7,530 bases of DNA from an uncultured Loktanella sp. (lineage in GTDB: Bacteria; Pseudomonadota; Alphaproteobacteria; Rhodobacterales; Rhodobacteraceae): assembly GCA_913061335.1 (NCBI GenBank), contig CAJXTP010000144.1:1-7530 (forward strand), written 5' to 3'. Under the pieces are notes generated by a model. That model saw only the letters and a list, made by a program, of their open reading frames with translations. It did not search any database and was not told the origin of the DNA. Shown piece after piece: positions 1 to 7,155 of the stretch. Position 1 is the stretch's first letter; every line of letters begins with the position of its first letter. The translations under genes and the position numbers were made by a program.

Positions 1-48
1 CGAGATGTAGAGAGGTCTCGTGGGCTCGGAGATGTGTATAAGAGACAG
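1..48 (+). other. Nextera i7-side sequencing adapter (artefact)
   Basis: Synthetic sequence, not genome. Bases 1-6 (CGAGAT) match the end of the Illumina P7 oligo. Bases 7-14 (GTAGAGAG) match the adapter-strand form of Nextera index N707. Bases 15-29 (GTCTCGTGGGCTCGG) are the read-2 adapter. Bases 30-48 (AGATGTGTATAAGAGACAG) are the 19-base Tn5 mosaic end. The order and spacing are exactly those of a Nextera library end, so the genomic insert starts at 49. Confidence 0.99.
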
Positions 49-403
49 CAGCTGGACCTCCCTGTCCAGGAACGCCGCCTGCGGGGGCGACAAGTTCTAG
101 GATTGTATTGCGCTGAAACGGGTCGAGGCCTGCCGCGCGCAATTGGCTCACGGCATCAAAATCAGACGTTACTGCAAGGCCCTGTTTTTGGGCGACGCGG
201 CGGGCCATGCGCAATTGACGGCCCGTCAGGCCCTCACGGCGGATTGCGTCCAAGTCGGTTGGTCCCAATGTGGCAGACGCGTGCGTAGGCGCGGGCGACG
301 CGGCCACTGGTGCTGCGGCGTCGGGCGCGCTGGTCTCACCTGCTTGGCCCATCGGGCTGTCGCGGCGGATGCGGAATTTCTTAGCCTTGGGTTTCGTAGT
401 CAT
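49..403 (-). CDS. KpsE-like capsule polysaccharide export protein, N-terminal part (cut by contig end)
   Basis: First 118 codons of a gene that runs off the genomic insert at 49 with no stop or frameshift. Members of this family are inner-membrane proteins with a long periplasmic part (Wzz/PCP type) that link the capsule ABC exporter to the outer-membrane channel. Seen here: a basic start (MTTKPKAKKFRIRR), an Ala/Pro-rich low-complexity stretch at about residues 20-48, then a conserved-looking block at about 50-105 containing EGLTGRQLRMARRVAQK and GLDPFQRN. I recall these blocks from the cytoplasmic N-terminus of Rhodobacteraceae capsule biosynthesis proteins. The membrane segments and periplasmic coiled coil would lie beyond the cut. 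The ATG at 403 lies inside the end of kpsT (23-base overlap, different frame), which suggests translational coupling. The ribosome-binding site is weak. The kpsE assignment rests on remembered similarity plus the kpsT neighbour. Confidence 0.8.
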
Positions 404-1040
404 ATAGAACTTTCGCTTCTTCCAATGTGTCAAACATATGAATGCGCCCATCTTTCAGAACCGCTGCCGATTTGGCAAACCGTTCTAGGGTCTCAGGTTG
501 GTGTGACACGATAATCACCGTCGTACTTTCAAGTCGCTCTCGCAGGATTTCCCCTGCCTTTTTATTGAACTCAGCATCCGTGGTCGAGGGCATACCCTCG
601 TCGATCAAGTAAATGTCAAAATCCAGCGCCAACAATAGCGAAAACGTGAACCGAGACCGCATGCCGCTGGAATAGGTCCCGATTGGCATATCAAAGTATT
701 CTTTTATCCCGCACAACCAACGGCAAAATGCCTCGATGTAATCAGGATCAAGGCCGTAAAGGCGCGCGATATAGCGGCTATTTTCCTTGGCGGTGTGCTT
801 GTGCACGACCCCGCCCATAAACCCGAGCGGGAATGAAATACGGCAGCCGCGATGAATTTGTCCTTCATCGGGCTTTTCTAGACCCGCCATCATATTTATC
901 AGCGTGGTCTTGCCCGTGCCATTTGGGGCCAAAATTCCCAGTGAATTGCCTAGTTCCACGCGAAAAGACGCGCGATCAAGGATAACCTTGCGCTGCGTTC
1001 CGGTCCAAAAGGACTTGCTGACATTCACAAACTCTAACAC
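381..1040 (-). CDS. kpsT: KpsT-like capsule polysaccharide ABC exporter, ATP-binding subunit
   Basis: A 219-residue cytoplasmic ATPase of the ABC-2 polysaccharide exporter type. It should pair with a KpsM permease to move lipid-linked capsule polymer across the inner membrane. ATPase motifs appear in order: Walker A APNGTGKTT (38-46), signature YSSGM (123-127), Walker B IYLIDE (143-148) and the H-loop histidine H180 in SHQPE. The degenerate YSSGM signature and the short length without a C-terminal domain fit KpsT rather than Wzt. The first Walker A glycine is replaced by Ala38, while the essential GTGKT is intact. The start is GTG at 1040, preceded by GCAGG about 6 bases upstream. It gives the typical N-terminus (MLEFVNVSKSF), and an ATG at 1062 is out of frame. 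No kpsM lies in the window: upstream is a divergent gene and downstream is the overlapping kpsE-like gene, so kpsM may lie beyond the left edge. Confidence 0.9.
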   Translation of the reverse strand: MLEFVNVSKSFWTGTQRKVILDRASFRVELGNSLGILAPNGTGKTTLINMMAGLEKPDEGQIHRGCRISFPLGFMGGVVHKHTAKENSRYIARLYGLDPDYIEAFCRWLCGIKEYFDMPIGTYSSGMRSRFTFSLLLALDFDIYLIDEGMPSTTDAEFNKKAGEILRERLESTTVIIVSHQPETLERFAKSAAVLKDGRIHMFDTLEEAKVLYDYETQG

Positions 1041-1228
1041 GACTTACCTGCTCTTTACCCATATGTGGGCACCGCCATTGATGACGGCAATAGGTTAACA
1101 CCACTTTGGCGGGTATTCCCTTTGTTGTGACTATGCCGGATCTATGTGGCCAAATATAGGCGAATTCGAAGTAGAGCTCTAATTTCGCCGCCCCTTGTGT
1201 CGTCTCTGCATTGTCCTAAAGTCGACAT
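1041..1228. promoter_or_regulatory. Divergent intergenic region between kpsT and the glycosylase gene
   Basis: This 188-base gap is the only sizeable one in the window. It separates two divergent starts, so it should hold promoters for both directions. I could not assign a convincing -35/-10 pair on either strand. What is visible is a cluster of short palindromes: CGAATTCG (1161-1168), TTCGAA (1165-1170) and the 10-base TAGAGCTCTA (1172-1181). They are flanked by an imperfectly spaced inverted pair, GGCGAA (1159-1164) and TTCGCC (1184-1189). This could be an operator or a hairpin, but short palindromes also arise by chance. Confidence 0.4.
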
Positions 1229-1816
1229 ATGACACTGTTTTCGGATATTTATGCCTGTTCGCTGTGTGCGGATCGCTTTGCCGCGACGGCGACAGCCCAC
1301 AGACCGCGTCCTGTTGTGTGGTTTGATAGCGGCGCTCGCATCTTAATTGCCGGCCAAGCGCCTGGCGCACGCGTACAAATCAGCGGCCGCCCGTTTACCG
1401 ATCCGTCAGGCGACCGGTTGCGCGACTGGATGGGGGTCACAGATGACACATTCTACGACCAATCCCGCGTGGCGATTTTGCCGATGGCGTTCTGCTTTCC
1501 GGGCTATAATGCGGCGGGTAGCGATCTACCGCCGCCGCCAATCTGCGCCAAAACATGGCGGCAACCCGCGATGGACCATATAGGCACACCGCCTCTGACA
1601 TTGTTGATCGGGGGCAACGCGCAGAAATGGCACCTAAGCGGAAAAATGTCGGTCACTGAACGTGTGTCGGACTGGCGGACCTATGCACCAAACGTGTTCC
1701 CGTTGCCGCATCCATCGTGGCGCAACACAGGCTGGATTAAGAAACACCCTTGGTTTGAGACCGATCTTTTGCCTACATTGAAGGCCTGCGTCCAAAGCGC
1801 ACTTGCCGACCCGTAG
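1229..1816 (+). CDS. Uracil-DNA glycosylase superfamily protein, probable Fe-S type
   Basis: A 195-residue soluble protein of the uracil-DNA glycosylase superfamily, whose members cut damaged bases from DNA to start base-excision repair. Family blocks visible are GQAPG (42-46) followed by SGRPF (52-56), DPSGDRLR (58-65), PMAFCFPG (85-92), LLIGGNAQ (125-132) and the histidine motif HPSWRN (161-166). Cysteines C10 and C13 (CxxC), C89 and C106 are spaced like the four 4Fe-4S ligands of family 4 enzymes. The acidic residues usual in family 4 motif A (GEGPGxxE) are absent: the stretch reads GQAPGARVQ. The true substrate is therefore uncertain. The ATG at 1229 is the only start, because a TAA lies in frame at 1217-1219. 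There is no clear Shine-Dalgarno sequence, so the transcript may be leaderless or nearly so. The next gene follows after 21 bases on the same strand, probably in one operon. Confidence 0.85.
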   Translation: MTLFSDIYACSLCADRFAATATAHRPRPVVWFDSGARILIAGQAPGARVQISGRPFTDPSGDRLRDWMGVTDDTFYDQSRVAILPMAFCFPGYNAAGSDLPPPPICAKTWRQPAMDHIGTPPLTLLIGGNAQKWHLSGKMSVTERVSDWRTYAPNVFPLPHPSWRNTGWIKKHPWFETDLLPTLKACVQSALADP

Positions 1817-1837
1817 CCCACCGAATAGTCATGCGGC

Positions 1838-2614
1838 ATGACTGATTTAGACCAAGCCCATGCCGCCATGGAGGCCGCCCCCGATGATGATGCGAAGCGT
1901 TTGCAATTTTATGAACGGCTGGCCGATACTGAACTGTTTATGTTGCTGGGCGCGGAGGCAGATGGCGACAAGATAACCCCCGAGTTGTTCGACATCGAAG
2001 ATCAGCAGTTCGCATTGATTTTTGACCGTGAAGACCGCTTGGCGCAATTTGTTGGCCGTGAAGTCCCCTATGCAGGGCTGTCGGGCCGCGTGCTGTGCGA
2101 TATGCTTGTGCGGCAAAACATCGGTTTTGCACTGAACCTTGATGTGGCGCCATCTGCAATGTTGATCTCAGCAGAGGCCGTTGATTGGCTGCACGCCACT
2201 CTTGATAACACGCCCGAAGAAGCCCAAGCGCGCCTGACCGAAGTGTCGGCCCCGCGCGGCCTTCCTGAGGCTGTTGTCACTGGTCTTGACCGGAAACTTG
2301 CCATTGCGGCAGGTCTTGCCCAAACCGCCTATCTGGCGGCCGCAACGTATGAGGATGGAGCAAAGGGCCATGTGCTGGCGTTTATTGACGCGGTTCCCGG
2401 CGCACAGGATGCGCTGGCCAAGGCCGCTGGCGAAGCGCTGACGTTTTCAGGGATCGAAGCTGGCACAATGGATGTGCTGTTTGCCCGCAGTGACGACCAA
2501 CTGACGACGCATCTTGAAAAGGTCGGTTTGCGGTTTGATCTGCCCGCGTTGCACGACCCGCAAGCGCCATCAGCACCAGGCATGGACCCCGAAAAGCCGC
2601 CGCGCTTACGTTAG
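1838..2614 (+). CDS. SseB-family protein
   Basis: A 258-residue soluble, acidic protein with no signal peptide or membrane segment. It resembles SseB-family proteins of Rhodobacteraceae. The N-terminal SseB-like domain (about residues 10-130) includes LQFYERLADTELFML (22-36), the LIFDREDRLAQF strand-loop and a GRVLCDMLVRQNIGFALNLD block. A second region (about 155-240) contains GHVLAFIDAVPGAQDALAKA and EALTFSGIEAGTMDVLFA and fits the SseB C-terminal domain. The biochemical role is not established: the name comes from an E. coli gene linked to serine sensitivity. The ATG at 1838 fits the family start. A tiny four-codon frame (ATG at 1831, stop at 1843-1845) overlaps it but looks incidental. 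The gene lies 21 bases behind the glycosylase gene. Its TAG stop overlaps the TAA stop of the convergent dehydrogenase, leaving no room for a separate terminator. Confidence 0.85.
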   Translation: MTDLDQAHAAMEAAPDDDAKRLQFYERLADTELFMLLGAEADGDKITPELFDIEDQQFALIFDREDRLAQFVGREVPYAGLSGRVLCDMLVRQNIGFALNLDVAPSAMLISAEAVDWLHATLDNTPEEAQARLTEVSAPRGLPEAVVTGLDRKLAIAAGLAQTAYLAAATYEDGAKGHVLAFIDAVPGAQDALAKAAGEALTFSGIEAGTMDVLFARSDDQLTTHLEKVGLRFDLPALHDPQAPSAPGMDPEKPPRLR

Positions 2615-3543
2615 TATCCGGCAGTGCGGTCGACTTTATTTTCAAACTGACCACCGTCCAGATGCCGCTTGATATTGGCGGCAATAATGCGGCTGGCTGT
2701 ATCTGGGCGCGTGGTTGACGCGATGTGTGGCGTGACCGTAATCGAAGGATGCGCCCAATATGGGTGATCGGTTGGCAACGGCTCTGTGCGGAATACATCA
2801 AGCGTGGCATGTGCGACTTGCCCGCTGTCCAAGGCGGTCAGTAGCGCGTCGTCATCAATCAACGGACCACGGCCTGGATTAATCACAAACGCACCATGGG
2901 CCAGAAGATTTAGCGTGTCCGCATCCAGCGTATTTTCAGTGGCAGGCGTGTCGGGCAACAGCAACACGACAATCTGGGCATCGGTTAGCGCATCACGCAA
3001 TCCATCGACACCTTGCAAACAGCGAATGCCATCAACGGATTTCGGACTGCGGCTCCAGCCTGTTACAGGAAATCCCAACGCAGTCAGCGCTTGACCGCAG
3101 GCCGTGCCAAGCGCGCCGAGCCCAAGGATGGTTACAGGTCGCGCACGTGCCAAGGGCGGATAAACTGTATCACGCCACACGCCATCTTGGCCGACGATAT
3201 GGACGTCCATACCCAAATGATGGCGCATCGCATGGCCCACAACCCATTCGACCATGCCTGCAGTCAAACTGTCGTCCACCATCCGCATTAAAGGCTGGGT
3301 TAAGGTAGAATTATCAACAACTGTTTCGACGCCCGCCCAAAGGCTGAGTATACCCTTGGTATTCACATAAGGCGAAAAATTGGTGACGGGGCCGTTAGGT
3401 GCAAACACGATGTAGTCGACGGTATTGGGGGCATGGTGCGTGGCCAGTGACACATCCATGTCTGCGTTGGCAAAAGCAGTTTCCAGTGGATCCCGGTATT
3501 CATCCCAAGCTGCGGGTTTGGCGGAAAACAAAACGTTAATCAT
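2611..3543 (-). CDS. Glyoxylate/hydroxypyruvate reductase A-type 2-hydroxyacid dehydrogenase
   Basis: A 310-residue cytoplasmic D-2-hydroxyacid dehydrogenase of the GhrA type, expected to reduce glyoxylate or hydroxypyruvate with NAD(P)H. The Rossmann glycine motif GLGALG is at 141-146. The catalytic triad expected for the family is present: Arg225 in NPGRGP, Glu254 in RTEPLP and His273 in TPHIAS. The GhrA-type block LWAGVETV is at 69-76. The basic residues R165 and K168 after the Rossmann fold (GWSRSPK) would favour NADPH, though this is an inference. Length is normal for GhrA. The ATG at 3543 shares one base with the rodA stop (TAATG), so translation probably couples to rodA; only a weak AGG lies upstream. 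It is the last gene of the mre/rod run and ends tail to tail with the SseB gene, sharing bases 2611-2614. I find no mechanistic reason for it to sit with wall genes. Confidence 0.9.
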   Translation of the reverse strand: MINVLFSAKPAAWDEYRDPLETAFANADMDVSLATHHAPNTVDYIVFAPNGPVTNFSPYVNTKGILSLWAGVETVVDNSTLTQPLMRMVDDSLTAGMVEWVVGHAMRHHLGMDVHIVGQDGVWRDTVYPPLARARPVTILGLGALGTACGQALTALGFPVTGWSRSPKSVDGIRCLQGVDGLRDALTDAQIVVLLLPDTPATENTLDADTLNLLAHGAFVINPGRGPLIDDDALLTALDSGQVAHATLDVFRTEPLPTDHPYWAHPSITVTPHIASTTRPDTASRIIAANIKRHLDGGQFENKVDRTAGY

Positions 3544-4682
3544 TAGCGGGGCCTATGAACATGGGCGCTTTGGACTAAGCCAAACGCGATTAAAAGCACC
3601 AGCATGGCCGATCCACCATAGCTGACAAGCGGAAGCGGGACGCCCACCACGGGCGCGAGCCCCGTGACCATCGCCATATTGACGGCAAAGAACAAAAAGA
3701 ATGTCATGGCGACGCCAAGGGTCAAAAGAGACGCGAAACGGTCCTTGTTGCCCAGTGCAGACGCAACACAGAACGTGATGATCAGGACATAGAGGATTAA
3801 CAGCGTGAACGCCCCAACAAAGCCAAATTCCTCGGCCAAGGTGGTGAAGATAAAGTCGGTGTGTTTTTCAGGTAAAAAGTTTAGGCGGCTTTGGGTGCCT
3901 TGCATAAATCCGCGCCCTGTCCAGCCACCGGATCCAAGGGCAATCTTGGCCTGCGTGATATGGTAGCCGGCGCCCAGCGGGTCGTTTGACGGGTCGAGAA
4001 ACGTATCAATGCGGCGGTACTGATAGTCCTTGAGCAACTGCCAACTTGTGCCACGGCCTTCGAAAATTGCCACAAGCCCCGCGACGCCAGCGGCAATCAC
4101 GGTCGCGAAATACGCCCAATGCACACCTGCCAAAAACATGATCGTCGCACCACCCATCAGCAGCAGCAATGCTGTGCCAAGGTCAGGTTGACGCAGGACC
4201 AGAAAGGTCGGAAACAGGATAATCAATACAGGAAAAATGACCCACAAAGGGCGCGATGTTTTGTCGGACGGCAGCCAGTCATAATATGCGGCTAATACCA
4301 TCACCAGCGTGATTTTCGTGAGCTCTGACGGTTGTAACCGCATGAAACCCAGATCGATCCAGCGCTGAGCACCCATGCCAACGGCGCCGAAGAATTCGAC
4401 CGCGACTAAAAGCAAAACGGAGACACCAAATGCAACAGCCGAAACATTTCGCCAAAACCAGATCGGAACCATTGCGACACCGACAAGCATCACCATGCCC
4501 ACACCGAAGCGTTTGACTTGCGCGGACATCCACGGGTCCGCTGAGCCACCGGCGACCGAGTACAGCATGATAAACCCGTAGCCTGCGACAGCTGTCAGCA
4601 AGACAATTATCGGCCAATTGATGTACATCAGTTTACGAAAGCCGGTGGGGATATATTTGGTGTTATACTCTAAATAACTCAT
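3543..4682 (-). CDS. rodA: RodA, peptidoglycan glycosyltransferase of the elongasome (SEDS family)
   Basis: A 379-residue polytopic inner-membrane protein that polymerises lipid II into glycan strands during lateral wall growth, working with PBP2. SEDS hallmarks visible are AQRWIDLGFMRLQPSELTK (105-123), RQPDLGTA (164-171), the catalytic-site block LPEKHTDFIF with the putative catalytic Asp276, AEEFGFVGA (283-291) and GVPLPLVSYGGSAM (347-360). About ten hydrophobic segments are spread through the chain; the first spans about 24-43. RodA is preferred over FtsW because PBP2, mreC and mreD lie directly upstream. The ATG at 4682 overlaps the PBP2 stop by 4 bases (ATGA). Its stop overlaps the next start by one base, so expression is probably coupled on both sides. 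Length is normal. Confidence 0.97.
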   Translation of the reverse strand: MSYLEYNTKYIPTGFRKLMYINWPIIVLLTAVAGYGFIMLYSVAGGSADPWMSAQVKRFGVGMVMLVGVAMVPIWFWRNVSAVAFGVSVLLLVAVEFFGAVGMGAQRWIDLGFMRLQPSELTKITLVMVLAAYYDWLPSDKTSRPLWVIFPVLIILFPTFLVLRQPDLGTALLLLMGGATIMFLAGVHWAYFATVIAAGVAGLVAIFEGRGTSWQLLKDYQYRRIDTFLDPSNDPLGAGYHITQAKIALGSGGWTGRGFMQGTQSRLNFLPEKHTDFIFTTLAEEFGFVGAFTLLILYVLIITFCVASALGNKDRFASLLTLGVAMTFFLFFAVNMAMVTGLAPVVGVPLPLVSYGGSAMLVLLIAFGLVQSAHVHRPR

Positions 4683-6619
4683 GCGCGATCTTGCCCCTTT
4701 GATCCGGGGGGGACACGTTCGCGGATTTTGCGCTGTTGTTCGGCAATGCGGCCACGGTCGGATGTAGGATAGGCGTCCAACGGGGGTTCGCCGTCATACA
4801 AGGCTTGCAGCATGATATCGCGGGCAATTGGGGCTGCGACGGTAGACCCACCACCGCCGTGTTCAACGATGACCGCAACGGCAAAGCGCGGATTCTCAAC
4901 AGGGGCAAAACTGACGAACAGCGCATGGTCGCGACGTTCCCAAGGTAAATCGGCGTTGCGGGTGACGCCGGTCCTGCGTTCCTCTGCGGTAATGCGGCGC
5001 ACTTGGGACGTGCCAGTTTTTCCAGCCATCTTCATGTCTGATGCGTTGATGCGCGACCTGTACGCGGTGCCGCGCGCATTGTTCGATACATCGTCCATCG
5101 CAGCACGGACGCGGCGCAGGTAGTTCTCATTCAGGCCGATGTCTTCACCACGCCCGCTTGGCTCCTCAACGCCGTCGATGGCACGAACCAATCGGGGGGT
5201 AATATCGCGCCCAGTCGCCAAGCGGCCTGCCATAACGGCCAACTGTAAAGGGGACGACAGGACATAGCCCTGACCAATGGACGCGTTGACCGTATCGCCA
5301 ATGCGCCAGTCTTGATCGCGAACGCGCTTTTTCCATGCCTTGTCTGGGGCCAATCCTTCGGCCACAGCTGACAGCGGCAAGTCGTGCCGCGTACCGAGAC
5401 CCAACTTGCGGGCCATTGCCGCGATTTTGTCGATACCAACACGTTGGCTAATCTCGTAATAATAGCTGTCGCAGGACTGCTTCAGGCTTTCATGCAAGTT
5501 TACATTTCCGTGGCCCGCGCGCTTCCAGCAATGAAAACGAGTGCCATAAACATCGACCCAACCCTTGCAGCGAATGGTTTCTTCTGGCGTGACTTTGCCG
5601 TCTTCTAACGCGGCAAGTGCTGTGACCATCTTAAATGTGGATCCGGGAGGATAGGTGCCTTGCACCGCTTTGGCCGCTAGCGGACGGAATTTATTCTCGT
5701 TCAAATCGCGCCAATTGGCGACGGAAATTCCACGTACAAACATGTTGGGGTCAAACGAAGGGGCAGAGGCAACGGCACGCAAATCTCCATTTTCAAGATC
5801 GAGCACCACCGCGCCAGCGCTTTCGCTATCCAAGCGGGCTTGGACATAAGACTGGAGGCGGGCATCAATGGTGAGCTGGACATCCGCGCCAGAGTTACCC
5901 TCTTTGCGGTCCAATTCACGCATGACGCGGCCCACGGCGTTGACCTCGATTCGCTTGGTTCCTGCGGAGCCACGCAAGCGACGTTCTAGCTTATTCTCGG
6001 CCCCAGTTTTACCGATTTGGAATTTTGGAATTTGCAGCAATGGATCTTGATCATCAATACGAGACAGATCGTAGTCCGACACTGGGCCAACATAGCCGAC
6101 GACATGGCCCAAATCAGCGCCCCATGGATAAACACGAGACAGGCCAACTTCGGCGGTGATCCCCGGTAGTGCAGGGGCGTTCACATTCACACGGGCCACG
6201 TCTTCCCATGTTAAGCGATCTGCGATTGTGACAGGCACGAAAGGTGACCGGCGGCGCATTTCTTCCATTGCGCGGGCCAAATCTTGCGGATCAAGTGGGA
6301 CGAGCTTGGTCAATCGCTCTAATATTTCGCCCACGTCGCCTGCATCTTCGCGGACCATTACGATGCGGTAGTTTTGTTCGTTTGCGGCTATCGGCCGGCC
6401 ATTAAGATCAAAGATTAGACCACGGGCAGGCGGAATGAGACGAATGTTGATGCGGTTTTCTTCCGCAAGAAGGCGAAATTGATCGGCCTGTTCAATCTGC
6501 AATTTTTGCATCCGCACGCCCAAGGCACCGACGATTCCCAGCTGAACTGCACCGACGACCAGCGTACGGCGTGTGATCCGGCGGGCGCTTTCATCGACGT
6601 CTTTGGTGTAGCGTTTCAT
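4679..6619 (-). CDS. mrdA: Penicillin-binding protein 2 (MrdA), elongasome transpeptidase
   Basis: A 646-residue class B penicillin-binding protein that crosslinks peptidoglycan made by RodA. It has a short cytoplasmic basic N-terminus and one membrane anchor (about 19-37), followed by periplasmic domains. The pedestal region includes NRINIRLIPPARGLIFDLNG (56-75) and GHVVGYVG (171-178). The transpeptidase domain carries SxxK as STFK (catalytic Ser327, Lys330), SCD at 382-384 in the SxN position (SxD is usual for PBP2) and KTG at 534-536. A Cys/His cluster (C351, H363, C364, H370, C383) sits between the first two motifs and recalls the metal site reported in E. coli PBP2. The ATG at 6619 is chosen because it begins the family-like MKRYTKDV N-terminus, has GAGGG 8 bases upstream (6628-6632) and overlaps the mreD stop by 4 bases. 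The frame stays open to an earlier ATG at 6832, but that 71-codon extension is not PBP2-like and lies wholly inside mreD. Confidence 0.97.
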   Translation of the reverse strand: MKRYTKDVDESARRITRRTLVVGAVQLGIVGALGVRMQKLQIEQADQFRLLAEENRINIRLIPPARGLIFDLNGRPIAANEQNYRIVMVREDAGDVGEILERLTKLVPLDPQDLARAMEEMRRRSPFVPVTIADRLTWEDVARVNVNAPALPGITAEVGLSRVYPWGADLGHVVGYVGPVSDYDLSRIDDQDPLLQIPKFQIGKTGAENKLERRLRGSAGTKRIEVNAVGRVMRELDRKEGNSGADVQLTIDARLQSYVQARLDSESAGAVVLDLENGDLRAVASAPSFDPNMFVRGISVANWRDLNENKFRPLAAKAVQGTYPPGSTFKMVTALAALEDGKVTPEETIRCKGWVDVYGTRFHCWKRAGHGNVNLHESLKQSCDSYYYEISQRVGIDKIAAMARKLGLGTRHDLPLSAVAEGLAPDKAWKKRVRDQDWRIGDTVNASIGQGYVLSSPLQLAVMAGRLATGRDITPRLVRAIDGVEEPSGRGEDIGLNENYLRRVRAAMDDVSNNARGTAYRSRINASDMKMAGKTGTSQVRRITAEERRTGVTRNADLPWERRDHALFVSFAPVENPRFAVAVIVEHGGGGSTVAAPIARDIMLQALYDGEPPLDAYPTSDRGRIAEQQRKIRERVPPGSKGQDRA

Positions 6620-7155
6620 AGGCGGTGCCCTCGACTGTCGACTTCGCCGGGCGCTGGGCGGGTGACACCAAACCCAAATTGGGCGATGGCGATAACGACG
6701 GGGAAAAATGCAATCGTCAAAATCATTTCGATTAACGTGAGCGCAAGAGGATGTTGGGGTGACATCACGACCAAGAGAACGGCCCGATTTATCAATGTGA
6801 TCGCGACGATACCTACGGCGACAGTACCCCATTCCAAAAGCAGCGGTAAATCGCGAAGGCTTGCTGTGCGGGTGCGCAACATTTCAGTCAGAATGACGAC
6901 CAATGCAGCCCACAAACCCGGTGGTCGCTGAAACAACAGATCGGCAAGAAAAAATATGCCAGCAATAACAAAGACGGGTACGTAATCGGGGCGGCGGGTG
7001 ATCCACACGAGCGTGATCGCCAACAGCCAATTGGGGGCGGCCCATCCAGTGGGACGGGTATCAAGCGGTAGTAATTGTCCAAAGATCAAAATCATCGCAA
7101 ACGCGATAAACACCAATCGGCCAATCCAGATTTGGGTTGAGGGGGCCTCAGCCAT
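6616..7155 (-). CDS. mreD: Rod shape-determining protein MreD
   Basis: A 179-residue, very hydrophobic inner-membrane protein of the elongasome, where it associates with MreC and helps position RodA and PBP2. Hydrophobic segments lie at about 12-30, 41-53, 59-75, 79-93, 108-130 and 139-160. The stretch RRPDYVPVFVIAG followed by LADLLFQRPPGLWAALV (54-86) matches what I recall of MreD from related alphaproteobacteria. The C-terminal tail (about 164-179) is hydrophilic. The ATG at 7155 overlaps the end of mreC by 8 bases and has a GAGGT Shine-Dalgarno about 9 bases upstream (7164-7168), within mreC. The stop overlaps the PBP2 start as ATGA. Sequence conservation in MreD is low, so gene order gives much of the support. 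Confidence 0.94.
   Translation of the reverse strand: MAEAPSTQIWIGRLVFIAFAMILIFGQLLPLDTRPTGWAAPNWLLAITLVWITRRPDYVPVFVIAGIFFLADLLFQRPPGLWAALVVILTEMLRTRTASLRDLPLLLEWGTVAVGIVAITLINRAVLLVVMSPQHPLALTLIEMILTIAFFPVVIAIAQFGFGVTRPAPGEVDSRGHRL

Noticed and set aside
30..48. Tn5 mosaic end read as the edge of a natural transposon
   Set aside because: It is flanked by Illumina index and adapter sequence on the outer side and by an uninterrupted kpsE-like frame on the inner side. There is no transposase, so it is a library artefact.
97..142. Suspected frameshift and early stop in the kpsE-like gene
   Set aside because: Codon-by-codon reading from the ATG at 403 gives a continuous frame through GLDPFQRN to base 50. 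The apparent TAG at 97-99 is out of frame.
34..288. Plus-strand open frame of 84 codons at the left edge
   Set aside because: Its start codon lies in the adapter, and its body is antisense to the kpsE-like gene, which shows family similarity.
2615..2665. Terminator after the SseB-family gene
   Set aside because: The region codes for the C-terminus of the convergent dehydrogenase, and I see no GC-rich hairpin followed by a T run.
6620..6832. 71-codon N-terminal extension of PBP2
   Set aside because: It lies entirely within mreD in another frame, has no PBP2 character, and the ATG at 6619 has a good Shine-Dalgarno and an ATGA overlap.
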